This document shows, piece after piece, positions 1 through 5,732 of a stretch of 6,125 nt of DNA. How positions within the stretch are numbered: position 1 is the stretch's first letter; each line of letters begins with the position of its first letter. The DNA comes from Bacteroidota bacterium. Lineage in GTDB: Bacteria > Bacteroidota > Bacteroidia > Chitinophagales > UBA2359. The DNA is taken from NCBI GenBank assembly GCA_020629895.1, contig JAHDCM010000240.1:1-6125 (forward strand). The letters are read 5' to 3'. The position numbers and the translations under genes are program-made. The notes beneath the pieces were generated by a model. That model saw only the letters and a list, made by a program, of their open reading frames with translations. It did no database searches and was not told the DNA's origin.

Positions 1-45
1 ATGCTGATTGGGTGGCTGAATAATTGGATGAAACGTGCTAATTAG
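1..45 (+). CDS. Possible C-terminal end of a + strand gene cut by the left edge
   Basis: Frame 1 is open from the first base and reads MLIGWLNNWMKRAN before a TAG at 43-45. The ATG at base 1 need not be the start; this could be the tail of a longer protein. The stop would overlap the stop of the convergent lipoprotein gene by 3 bases. A second + frame also ends here, reading ADWVAE before a TAA at 21-23, so the true frame cannot be chosen. There is too little sequence to name a family, and non-coding DNA is equally possible. Confidence 0.2.
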   Translation: MLIGWLNNWMKRAN

Positions 46-755
46 TTTGCCTTAGCAGGATCTACTTTTACATTAATTTTATTAACACGATTATTACTAG
101 GAACTTTTGCGGGAGTGGCACTAGCAGATGGTTGGGAGGCAGCAGGAGCCGCTTTTTCACCTTTAGGAGCCTCTTCGGCTGGAGCAGCTTCTTGCTTGGT
201 TGTATCGCTTTTGGTTTTAACAGGCGGTTTATTTTTTTCAAACTCCTTGATAATTTCTTCAGGTGTTTTTCCTAAATGGGTAATAGAGAATTGCACATCA
301 TCCGCTAATTCGTGCTTCGGAAATTTTTCGATAAATTCACCATAAAGAGCTTTAGCTTTATCTAAATCTTTGAGATCATTTTCGTAACTAAAACCCATTA
401 AAAAGAGGCTTTGAGCTGCTTTGGCATGGGTGCCATGATTATCATAAATTTGCTTGTAAGATTTGATCGCCTCTGGAAATTGTTTGAGTGTACGTTGAAT
501 TTCTGCCGCTTTAAATAGGTAGTCGGGGGTTTTAGGGTCTTCGGGAAGAGCCTGTGCATAATCTATATAGCTATTAACAGCAGTTTCATAATGTTGCTTT
601 CTTTCAGGACTATTAAAGTCAAGCGAATCACTGGTTAATGCTGCTTCAGCAGTTTCGATTGCCTTAGCTAAGTCAGCAGTACTAGGACCTGAACTACAAG
701 CAGCTATGATTAGCAATGCTAAAACGGATAAGGTTAAAATTTGATTGATTTTCAT
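42..755 (-). CDS. TPR-repeat lipoprotein, BamD/YbgF-like in outline
   Basis: Predicted 237-residue lipoprotein. Residues 1-20 form a lipoprotein signal: charged MK, a hydrophobic stretch, then LIIAAC with the lipidated Cys at 20, followed by SSG. The ATG at 755 is chosen over an upstream in-frame ATG at 815, because the upstream extension would put 20 polar residues before the signal and run across the promoter region. Residues about 54-160 are helical and TPR-like. Two clear units are seen around 79-108 (YLFKAAEIQ...AIKSYKQIYDNHG) and 114-158 (SLFLMGFSYEN...AKALYGEFIEKFPKHELADD). Residues about 172-222 are a low-complexity Pro/Ala/Lys/Glu tail, probably disordered. Such proteins usually sit at the outer membrane facing the periplasm and act as protein-interaction scaffolds; the partner is unknown. 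It resembles BamD or YbgF in repeat type, but the long tail and lack of operon context do not support naming it so. It diverges from the metalloprotease gene. Confidence 0.8.
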   Translation of the reverse strand: MKINQILTLSVLALLIIAACSSGPSTADLAKAIETAEAALTSDSLDFNSPERKQHYETAVNSYIDYAQALPEDPKTPDYLFKAAEIQRTLKQFPEAIKSYKQIYDNHGTHAKAAQSLFLMGFSYENDLKDLDKAKALYGEFIEKFPKHELADDVQFSITHLGKTPEEIIKEFEKNKPPVKTKSDTTKQEAAPAEEAPKGEKAAPAASQPSASATPAKVPSNNRVNKINVKVDPAKAN

Positions 756-756
756 T

Positions 757-786
757 GTTGTACGTTTTTTCACAAAAATAGGTTTC
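757..786 (+). promoter_or_regulatory. Candidate promoter for the metalloprotease gene
   Basis: A TTG at 757-759 is followed after 19 bases by TAGGTTTC at 779-786. The second element matches TAnnTTTG at all defined positions but the last, and the spacing fits the Bacteroidota -33/-7 arrangement. Transcription would begin near 793, inside the adjacent inverted repeat, giving a leader of roughly 34 bases. The candidate overlaps the opposing lipoprotein promoter, so the two could compete for polymerase. Confidence 0.35.
773..780 (-). promoter_or_regulatory. Candidate -7 element for the TPR lipoprotein gene
   Basis: Read on the - strand, bases 780-773 are TATTTTTG, a full match to the Bacteroidota -7 consensus TAnnTTTG. 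It lies 17 bases upstream of the ATG, so the leader would be very short. The nearest upstream TTG on that strand (797-795) is only 14 bases away, shorter than the usual 19 or so, so the -33 half is weak. The stretch from this element to the ATG is A-rich with no Shine-Dalgarno sequence, as is common in this phylum. Confidence 0.45.
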
Positions 787-800
787 TTTTGTGACAAAAG
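786..800. promoter_or_regulatory. Perfect 7-bp inverted repeat, candidate operator
   Basis: CTTTTGT (786-792), a single central G (793) and ACAAAAG (794-800) form a perfect inverted repeat in the 71-bp gap between the divergent lipoprotein and metalloprotease genes. It lies 26 bases before the protease ATG. The short, symmetric form with a one-base centre suits a dimeric DNA-binding protein better than an RNA hairpin. A related outward repeat, ACAAA-ttt-TTTGT, lies at 812-824. No regulator gene is seen in the window, so the binding partner is unknown. Confidence 0.4.
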
Positions 801-811
801 GTATGTAGTAC

Positions 812-824
812 ACAAATTTTTTGT
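812..824. repeat. Second inverted repeat next to the protease start
   Basis: ACAAA (812-816), TTT (817-819) and TTTGT (820-824) form a 5-bp inverted repeat that ends two bases before the protease ATG. Its arms share the ACAAA/TTTGT core of the repeat at 786-800, and the two centres are about 25 bases apart. It could be a second operator half, a weak RNA hairpin covering the start codon, or chance in AT-rich DNA. Confidence 0.3.
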
Positions 825-826
825 AT

Positions 827-2125
827 ATGAAAGCTAAATTACTAGGCTTGTTATTTATTATCATGGTCTTTTTTGCTTGTAATAAGCGGTTAATTCCTGT
901 TTTTGTGAGTGGAGAAGAGGTAGAATGGTTGGAGGAGGAACAGTTAGAACAAGGGAAAGTATCGTTAAAAAGAGCTTGTCAAGATTATGCGGCTTATGCG
1001 CCTGACAGCGCGCGCTTGGATGAGTTTCCGATGCGTTATGTGCGTGTAAATATTCATATTATTTCGGATAGTTTGGAGCAGCATAATTTTAGTCAACAAG
1101 AAGGGGAGTTATTTGCGAAAGAGTTGGTAAAACATGCGAATTGGCGGTTGGAAAAAAACCATCAGATGCATTTACCTAAAGGGAATAATACCCCTAATTT
1201 GCCGACTCGGTTTCGATATGTACTTACAGGTGAGGAAGGAGATCCAAATGATACAGGGGTGTATTTTCATCGGGACAATGAATTGTTTTTCTTTAATAAA
1301 CGAGATCGGAATAGTAAGAGTCGGCAAAGTATTTTTTCGTCGGCACACTATAAACGGTACGCCAAACGACCAGAAGAAGTCATTAATGTGTTTATCCTAG
1401 CACATCCACCAGATAGTATTGGTTCGAAAACTTATCCCGCCACAGCAGATGGAGCAGGAATGAGCCGTTGGGCGAAAATAGGAGGGGCTTATTTTCACAT
1501 GATGGATCGACACAAGGAGCAGTCGAATCGAGCAGATGCGACGGCTAACTTTTTTTCGGGTTTGTTTAATCATGAAATTGGGCATTCGCTAGGGCTGCGT
1601 CATAGTTGGATGCATGATGGTTGTAAGGATACGCCTAAGCATCCGAATTGTTGGAATTATACGAAATCGGGGCCTTGTAAAGAAAATGTATCGAATAATG
1701 TGATGGATTATAATGCGTATCAAAATGCGTATTCACCTTGCCAGTTGGGAAAAATACATTATAATATGGCGCGCGAAAATTCACCACAACGCAATATTAC
1801 TAAACCTGATTGGTGTGTGTATCGAGAGGAGGCAAGTGTGGCAATTGATCAAGAAACGGTGTGGAATCATACCATAGATATTGGAGGAGATATTGTGATC
1901 CGAAGTGGTGGAAAACTAACCATTTTGTGTACCGTAGGTATGCCTAAAGGGGGAGGGATTTATGTGGAGTCAGGAGGGGTGTTGGAGCTACGAGGGACGG
2001 TTACGAATCGTTGTGAAGAGGAGTGGGAAGGAATTGTGATGTATAAACAAGGAGGTGATTTGACAGGAAAGGTGGTGATATTGGATGGTGGAAAGGTGTT
2101 GAGGGCAAAGCATAAGGTAGAGTAG
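827..2125 (+). CDS. Secreted M43-like (pappalysin/cytophagalysin type) zinc metalloprotease with beta-rich tail
   Basis: Predicted 432-residue exported zinc endopeptidase. Residues 1-18 look like a lipoprotein signal (hydrophobic core ending in VFFAC, Cys at 18), although Phe at -2 and -3 is not a classical lipobox, so ordinary secretion is possible. The catalytic core includes HEIGHSLGLRH at 249-259: zinc ligands H249, H253 and H259, catalytic E250, and the Gly typical of metzincins. The Met-turn is NNVMDYN with M293. The Cys-rich stretch between them (C266, C275, C284) and C305 matches the M43 style DGCxDTPxxxNC. Residues about 345-430 form a separate Gly/Val-rich region with repeated beta-strand phrases (GGDIVIRSGGKLTI, GGGIYVESGGVLEL, WEGI), like the start of a beta-helix; it stops abruptly. 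The ATG at 827 is preferred to an in-frame TTG at 821. Substrate unknown; nutrient proteolysis or processing of surface proteins is plausible. The 3' end is notably G-rich. Confidence 0.85.
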   Translation: MKAKLLGLLFIIMVFFACNKRLIPVFVSGEEVEWLEEEQLEQGKVSLKRACQDYAAYAPDSARLDEFPMRYVRVNIHIISDSLEQHNFSQQEGELFAKELVKHANWRLEKNHQMHLPKGNNTPNLPTRFRYVLTGEEGDPNDTGVYFHRDNELFFFNKRDRNSKSRQSIFSSAHYKRYAKRPEEVINVFILAHPPDSIGSKTYPATADGAGMSRWAKIGGAYFHMMDRHKEQSNRADATANFFSGLFNHEIGHSLGLRHSWMHDGCKDTPKHPNCWNYTKSGPCKENVSNNVMDYNAYQNAYSPCQLGKIHYNMARENSPQRNITKPDWCVYREEASVAIDQETVWNHTIDIGGDIVIRSGGKLTILCTVGMPKGGGIYVESGGVLELRGTVTNRCEEEWEGIVMYKQGGDLTGKVVILDGGKVLRAKHKVE

Positions 2126-2130
2126 GGAGA

Positions 2131-2164
2131 GAATAGACCGCAAATGTTAGTTTGCGGTCTATTC
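2131..2164. terminator. Perfect 14-bp hairpin between convergent genes
   Basis: Bases 2131-2144 (GAATAGACCGCAAA) pair perfectly with 2151-2164 around a 6-base loop, TGTTAG. The hairpin begins five bases after the protease stop and ends 27 bases before the end of the convergent FKBP gene, so it can act on both transcripts. There is no T run on either side, so it may be a factor-aided terminator or an mRNA 3'-end stabiliser rather than a classical intrinsic terminator. Confidence 0.7.
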
Positions 2165-2191
2165 AGTGTGTAGAGGTAGTACTATCCCTCC

Positions 2192-3211
2192 TTAAAAATC
2201 AACAATCTCCAAGTCATAAATCAATACCGAACCAGGAGGGATTCTGCCACTGGCTTTATTGCCGTGTCCTAAGATAGAAGGAACAATCAATTTCACTTTA
2301 GTTCCTTTAGGGAAAGTCGTTAAGGCTTCTCGTAATCCTTTTACCTGTTGATTTATCACGAGTTTCTTACTTTTGTTACCCGTATCTTCAATCACCATAT
2401 TCGTTTCAAGCGTACTCAACTTATATTTGGCTTCTACTTTTTGAATGTCAGTGCCAGCAGGCTCCCCACTTCCTTCTTTTTCGATAATATAACGCAAACC
2501 TGTTTTCGTTTCTTTAGCAGCTAATTTATTCGCTTTCAAATAAGTTCTAATCGTTTGCTGATCCATCGCCGCAGCATTAGCTACTTCTTCCGATTTTTCT
2601 TGGATATATTTCTCGGCAGTTTTGATGTCCAGAAGTTTGATGCTATATCGAATGCTCTCGCCACTTTTGATATAAGCAGGCATTTCTTTTTGGAAAATAG
2701 AGTCGGCAGGAACATAGAAACTAGCACTATCACCAATAGCCATCTGCATGATCCCTTTATTTAACACGCCATTAAATAGAGAAGGGCGTAATTCAAAGCT
2801 ATTCGGAGAGCCAATATAAGAAGAATAAATCACCTCTTCTTTAGGAGAATAGTATTCCAGATGAAGGGTGATATAGTCGCCCATTTGAGGCTTGTTGCCT
2901 TGCCCACTAGTATGGTTTTGGAAAATGATTTGATCGGCCTTAGCAGGTGAAGGTCCTGTTGGCTTTTCACGAGTGGGTAAAGTCGAATTGCTATTAGGTA
3001 AATTCGGTTTGTTGGTATTAGCAGTGTTCGCAGCTTTATTATCCCCTTTATTCGTAGCTTGCTGATTCGTATTATTAGTAGCTTGTTGAGCTACGCCATT
3101 ATTAACCGTTTGATTAGAATCAGATGCAGTATCTGGATTGGAGGAACAGCCTACTAGTAGGGAACCTACAATCCATATTATGAGTAATGAAATGCTTTTA
3201 AAACGGGTCAT
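2192..3211 (-). CDS. FKBP-type peptidyl-prolyl isomerase lipoprotein with two FKBP-like domains
   Basis: Predicted 339-residue lipoprotein. Residues 1-22 are a clear signal with lipobox LLVGC (Cys22). Residues about 23-92 are a Gln/Asn/Thr-rich, then Pro-rich linker, probably disordered, that would hold the folded part away from the membrane. An FKBP-like domain spans about 94-197 and keeps the fold signature (GDYITLHLEYY, GIMQMAIGDSASFYVPADSIF), but it is degenerate. A second FKBP domain spans about 238-339, with VKGLREALTTFPKGTKVKLIVP, SGRIPPGSVL and the final strand IYDLEIVDF. Active FKBPs catalyse cis-trans isomerisation of prolyl bonds and help fold exported proteins. Here the pocket Trp is Leu293 and the usual Tyr-Gly is His316-Gly, so activity may be weak and a chaperone role is possible. 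Its position beside the DHH gene and ndk recalls GldI, the gliding lipoprotein of flavobacteria, but GldI is shorter with one FKBP domain, so no symbol is given. No Shine-Dalgarno sequence precedes the ATG. Confidence 0.85.
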   Translation of the reverse strand: MTRFKSISLLIIWIVGSLLVGCSSNPDTASDSNQTVNNGVAQQATNNTNQQATNKGDNKAANTANTNKPNLPNSNSTLPTREKPTGPSPAKADQIIFQNHTSGQGNKPQMGDYITLHLEYYSPKEEVIYSSYIGSPNSFELRPSLFNGVLNKGIMQMAIGDSASFYVPADSIFQKEMPAYIKSGESIRYSIKLLDIKTAEKYIQEKSEEVANAAAMDQQTIRTYLKANKLAAKETKTGLRYIIEKEGSGEPAGTDIQKVEAKYKLSTLETNMVIEDTGNKSKKLVINQQVKGLREALTTFPKGTKVKLIVPSILGHGNKASGRIPPGSVLIYDLEIVDF

Positions 3212-3256
3212 AGTGTATGATTATGTTGGTTTTTAATTTATTCTTATTTTTCTTCA

Positions 3257-3288
3257 CTAAAATAATACCATTTCCATAAAGTGATCAA
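3257..3288 (-). promoter_or_regulatory. Weak candidate promoter for the FKBP lipoprotein gene
   Basis: On the - strand, a TTG at 3288-3286 is followed after 21 bases by TATTTTAG at 3264-3257. The second element differs from TAnnTTTG at one position. It would give a leader of about 40 bases. It is the best candidate I can find in the 163-bp gap (3212-3374) shared with the divergent DHH gene; the rest of that gap is AT-rich with no other clear structure. Confidence 0.25.
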
Positions 3289-3339
3289 AAAAATGGCAAT
3301 ATACTTGTAGATGGTGCAGGAAAGTTGGTGGGTAAGTTG

Positions 3340-3347
3340 TATTTTTG
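3340..3347 (+). promoter_or_regulatory. Candidate -7 element for the DHH phosphoesterase gene
   Basis: TATTTTTG at 3340-3347 matches TAnnTTTG exactly and ends 27 bases before the ATG at 3375. The following bases, CCACC, resemble those after the ndk -7 element (CACC). No TTG stands at the ideal distance upstream; the nearest ones are 12 and 32 bases away. Confidence 0.5.
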
Positions 3348-3374
3348 CCACCTTGTACTAACATTTTAAGTTCT

Positions 3375-4397
3375 ATGATGAAAGACCTAACGGCTCCTAT
3401 TGTTCGTGAATTATTAAAAAAGTCCCAACACATAGCCATTATTGCGCATGTCCGTCCTGATGGAGATGCCATTGGTTCAGTAATGGGTTTGTATCATTTT
3501 TTGAAAAAGAAAGGTACCAAAGTAAGTCCCATCTTACCCTCTATCTATCCCGCTTTTTTAGGTTTTATTCCTGAATCAGAAGATATTTTGATTCCAGAAA
3601 GAGATGAAAATCAGGAAAGTGAGGAGGCATTGGCAACAGCAGATCTTATTTTTGTATTGGATTTTAACGATCCCAATCGAGTAGATTCCCTAAAAGATAT
3701 TCTAAAGAAATCAACAGCAACAAAGGTGATGCTAGATCATCATTTACAACCCGTTGACTGTTGGGACTATGGTGTGAGTGATCCAACAGCTTCGTCCGCA
3801 GCCGAATTAGTCTATAATTTTATTGAGTTGTTAGGAGAAGAACAGGAGATCAACGAAGCAATAGCCACCGCTTTGTATGCAGGTATTTGCTCAGATACAG
3901 GACGGTTTAAGTTTAATGTCAACGGACGGCTACATCGTATTGTAGGGCATTTGATAGAAGCAGGTGCAGATGCCGAATACATCAATGGGCAGATTTTTGA
4001 CTCAATGACTGAAGCGCGTCTTCGTTTTGTTGGTTTTTGCTTGAGTGAACGGATGACAGTCTATCCCGAATACAAAACGGCTCTGATGTACTTATCATCC
4101 AAAGATTTTCGCAAATTTGAACATCAACCAGGAGATACGGAGGGCTTAGTGAACTATCCCCTCAGTTTGGGAAATGTACGCTTTGTGGCTCTATTAAAAG
4201 AGGGAAAAGATCGAATCAAAATTTCTTTTCGTTCAAAAGGCGATTTTTCGGTCAATGCCTTTTCGCGTGAAAACTTTTCAGGAGGCGGGCATTTCAATGC
4301 CGCAGGAGGCTCACATATTGGTACCTTAGAAGAAGCCAAGCAGAAAATATTGAGCTTATTACCAAAGTATGAAGAGGAGTTGGTTGCAGAGTTTTAG
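3375..4397 (+). CDS. DHH/DHHA1 phosphoesterase, NrnA-like oligoribonuclease/pAp phosphatase
   Basis: Predicted 340-residue cytoplasmic, probably manganese-dependent phosphoesterase. Members of this family finish RNA decay by degrading 2-5 nt RNAs and often also dephosphorylate pAp from sulfur metabolism; some cleave pApA from c-di-AMP turnover. The DHH domain motifs are in order: AHVRPDGDAIGS with H25, D29 and D31; VLDFND with D96; MLDHH with D121-H122-H123; and GICSDTGRFKFN with D174. The C-terminal DHHA1 domain ends in GGGHFNAAGG at 303-312, the substrate-binding signature. Length is normal for NrnA (about 310-350). All metal-binding residues appear intact, so it should be active. Start choice: ATGs at 3375 and 3378 are adjacent and either could serve; an in-frame TTG at 3345 is rejected because it lies inside the promoter. 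ndk follows on the same strand after 116 bases, but with its own promoter. Substrate preference within the family cannot be read from sequence. Confidence 0.9.
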   Translation: MMKDLTAPIVRELLKKSQHIAIIAHVRPDGDAIGSVMGLYHFLKKKGTKVSPILPSIYPAFLGFIPESEDILIPERDENQESEEALATADLIFVLDFNDPNRVDSLKDILKKSTATKVMLDHHLQPVDCWDYGVSDPTASSAAELVYNFIELLGEEQEINEAIATALYAGICSDTGRFKFNVNGRLHRIVGHLIEAGADAEYINGQIFDSMTEARLRFVGFCLSERMTVYPEYKTALMYLSSKDFRKFEHQPGDTEGLVNYPLSLGNVRFVALLKEGKDRIKISFRSKGDFSVNAFSRENFSGGGHFNAAGGSHIGTLEEAKQKILSLLPKYEEELVAEF

Positions 4398-4402
4398 ATT
4401 GT

Positions 4403-4433
4403 TTTGTTTTCCCGTTGCAAAATGCTACTTTTG
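4403..4433 (+). promoter_or_regulatory. Promoter of ndk, Bacteroidota type
   Basis: TTTG at 4403-4406, a 19-base spacer, and TACTTTTG at 4426-4433 match the Bacteroidota -33/-7 promoter (TTTG, about 19 bases, TAnnTTTG) in both elements and spacing. It starts within 10 bases of the DHH stop codon, and transcription would leave an ndk leader of about 75 bases. The leader (4440-4513) is AT-rich and has no Shine-Dalgarno sequence; the bases just before the ATG are A-rich. Confidence 0.7.
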
Positions 4434-4513
4434 CACCGTTTTTTGAAGTGCAGTGATAGATTTGTATTTATCTATTTACTCTTTTATTCATTATCATAAA
4501 AAATCCATTAAAA

Positions 4514-4933
4514 ATGGCTGGAAATAGAACATTTACCATGATTAAACCCGATGCGGTTCGTCAAAATAACATTGGTAACATCTTAGCAAAAATTAATGAA
4601 GGCGGTTTCCGCATCATTGCCATGAAATACTTACGTCTAAGCAAAGAACAAGCAGGTGCTTTTTATGAAGTACACAAAGAACGTCCTTTTTATGGCGAAT
4701 TAGTAGACTTTATGAGTTCGGGGCCAATCGTTGCTGCCATTCTTGAAAAAGACAATGCCGTAGCCGATTTCCGTACTTTAATCGGAGCTACCAACCCCGC
4801 CGAAGCGGCCGAAGGTACCATTCGTGCTTTATATGCAACAAGCATTGGTGAAAATGCCGTACATGGAGCCGATTCTGACGAAAATGCAGAACGAGAAGGT
4901 GGCTTCTTTTTTAGCCATTTAGAGCGTCCATAA
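4514..4933 (+). CDS. ndk: Nucleoside diphosphate kinase
   Basis: A 139-residue cytoplasmic enzyme that moves the gamma-phosphate from ATP to other (d)NDPs through a phospho-histidine, balancing NTP and dNTP pools. The sequence is canonical: TFTMIKPDAV with K11 near the N-terminus; the Kpn-loop region; and the active-site signature NAVHGADS with catalytic H117, N114 for nucleotide binding, and the conserved E-x-A-x-R-E segment after it. Length matches the usual 135-145 residues and nothing is missing. It is downstream of the DHH phosphoesterase gene on the same strand but is transcribed from its own promoter, and it faces trmH tail to tail. It is among the most confidently identified genes here. 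Confidence 0.98.
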   Translation: MAGNRTFTMIKPDAVRQNNIGNILAKINEGGFRIIAMKYLRLSKEQAGAFYEVHKERPFYGELVDFMSSGPIVAAILEKDNAVADFRTLIGATNPAEAAEGTIRALYATSIGENAVHGADSDENAEREGGFFFSHLERP

Positions 4934-4974
4934 ATAGAAACTATATCGCTGAAAAGTCGTTTGTGAGCGCAAAT

Positions 4975-5021
4975 AGAGAGACCGCTGTGCTGAGAAAAAA
5001 ACTCAGGGCATCGGTCTTTCT
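4975..5021. terminator. Long compound hairpin between ndk and trmH, likely bidirectional terminator
   Basis: Bases 4975-4984 (AGAGAGACCG) pair with 5012-5021 (CGGTCTTTCT) with one G-T wobble. An inner stem, CTGAG (4990-4994) with CTCAG (5002-5006), encloses a loop of seven A. The segments between the stems (4985-4989 and 5007-5011) are partly pairable. On the + strand the hairpin is followed by a T-rich run (5024-5028). On the - strand it begins immediately after the trmH stop codon. Outer bases AAATAG (4971-4976) can also pair with CTATTT (5023-5028). Confidence 0.7.
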
Positions 5022-5022
5022 G

Positions 5023-5655
5023 CTATTTCCTCCGTTGCTGATCCCGTACCTTCCACTTTTCAAAAATACCCGCCCGTTGCTCCAGATACGTTGTGGCAGG
5101 ATACTGATACATACCCTTAGCCATCCGTTGGCGATACGCTTCATACAACGAAACTGCACAAGCTACTGAAATATTAAGACTTTGCGCCATCCCCACTTGC
5201 GGAATAATAAAATTACCATCACAAAGTGCGAGAGCCTCCTCCGTTACACCTGTCCGCTCATTTCCAAACAAAAGTGCCACCGATTCAGTCAGATCAAGCT
5301 CATAAAGCGTTTTCGTTTGTTCTCCGATATGTGTCGTATAGATTTTATCATACCGTTGTTTGATTTGTTGAAGGCACACAGTAGTACTCTCATGGTAATG
5401 AAGATCCACCCATTTGACTACCCGTCCCGACGTTTTTTTGCGATGCATCGGATTATCGCGTCCTACCTTACAATAATCAAGGCTACTATCGTGAATGAGG
5501 TGGATTTCCTGCACCCCCACCGCATCACAAGCACGCAAACTAGCAGCGATATTATGCGAGTCAATCACATTCTCCAAGATAATACATAAATCGAGCTGCC
5601 GATGGTTAATGATTTCTTCAAATTTAGCTTTTCGCTTATCACTTAGTGGGCGCAT
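5023..5655 (-). CDS. trmH: TrmH-type SpoU (SPOUT) tRNA 2'-O-methyltransferase
   Basis: Predicted 210-residue cytoplasmic methyltransferase that uses S-adenosylmethionine. TrmH methylates the 2'-OH of G18 in the tRNA D-loop. The three SpoU motifs are present: motif 1, LENVIDSHNIAASLRACDAVG with N35 and catalytic-type R41; motif 2, LLFGNERTGVTEEAL with E133; motif 3, IPQVGMAQSLNISVACAVSLYEA with S159, N161 and S163, which forms the SAM-binding knot and dimer face. The short N-terminal helix (MRPLSDKRKAKFEEIINHRQ) and C-terminal extension (YQYPATTYLEQRAGIFEKW) fit the TrmH layout, and the length is close to TrmH (about 195-230). The similar TrmL acts on position 34 and is shorter, and RlmB has an extra N-terminal domain; neither fits as well. 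The gene converges on ndk and diverges from the DoxX gene. Confidence 0.85.
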   Translation of the reverse strand: MRPLSDKRKAKFEEIINHRQLDLCIILENVIDSHNIAASLRACDAVGVQEIHLIHDSSLDYCKVGRDNPMHRKKTSGRVVKWVDLHYHESTTVCLQQIKQRYDKIYTTHIGEQTKTLYELDLTESVALLFGNERTGVTEEALALCDGNFIIPQVGMAQSLNISVACAVSLYEAYRQRMAKGMYQYPATTYLEQRAGIFEKWKVRDQQRRK

Positions 5656-5693
5656 AGATATGAAATAAGTATCATTAATTTTTTAATAGTGGT

Positions 5694-5701
5694 CAAAGTT
5701 A
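5694..5701 (-). promoter_or_regulatory. Candidate -7 element for trmH
   Basis: On the - strand, bases 5701-5694 read TAACTTTG, a full match to TAnnTTTG, 38 bases upstream of the trmH ATG. No TTG is present at the expected -33 position. One base separates it from the opposing element of the DoxX gene. Confidence 0.5.
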
Positions 5702-5702
5702 G

Positions 5703-5710
5703 TAAATTTG
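5703..5710 (+). promoter_or_regulatory. Candidate -7 element for the DoxX gene
   Basis: TAAATTTG at 5703-5710 matches TAnnTTTG exactly and ends 22 bases before the ATG at 5733. The upstream -33 position holds a T run (5679-5684) rather than TTG. Together with the trmH element it forms the 17-base near-palindrome CAAAGTTAGTAAATTTG. Confidence 0.5.
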
Positions 5711-5732
5711 ATCTTATTCCTATCCATCACCT

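Noticed and set aside
115..345. Open + strand frame of 76 codons inside the lipoprotein gene
   Set aside because: It mirrors the low-complexity Ala/Pro/Lys tail of the real gene on the other strand.
756..815. N-terminal extension of the TPR lipoprotein from an ATG at 815
   Set aside because: It would put 20 polar residues before a clear lipoprotein signal and cross the candidate promoter and inverted repeat.
821..826. TTG start for the metalloprotease
   Set aside because: It adds only two residues; the ATG at 827 begins a normal signal sequence.
2261..3211. GldI assignment for the FKBP lipoprotein
   Set aside because: The protein is nearly twice the usual GldI length with two FKBP-like domains, so context alone is not enough to give the symbol.
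3345..3374. TTG start for the DHH phosphoesterase
   Set aside because: It lies inside an exact TAnnTTTG promoter element, and the extra ten residues lack family similarity.
4456..4475. Hairpin ATAGAT/ATCTAT in the ndk leader as a riboswitch or attenuator
   Set aside because: It has only six AT-rich pairs with an 8-base loop and no conserved riboswitch features.
4963..5589. Open frames on the + strand across the trmH region
   Set aside because: They are antisense to a well-recognised methyltransferase with all motifs intact and encode no recognisable domain.
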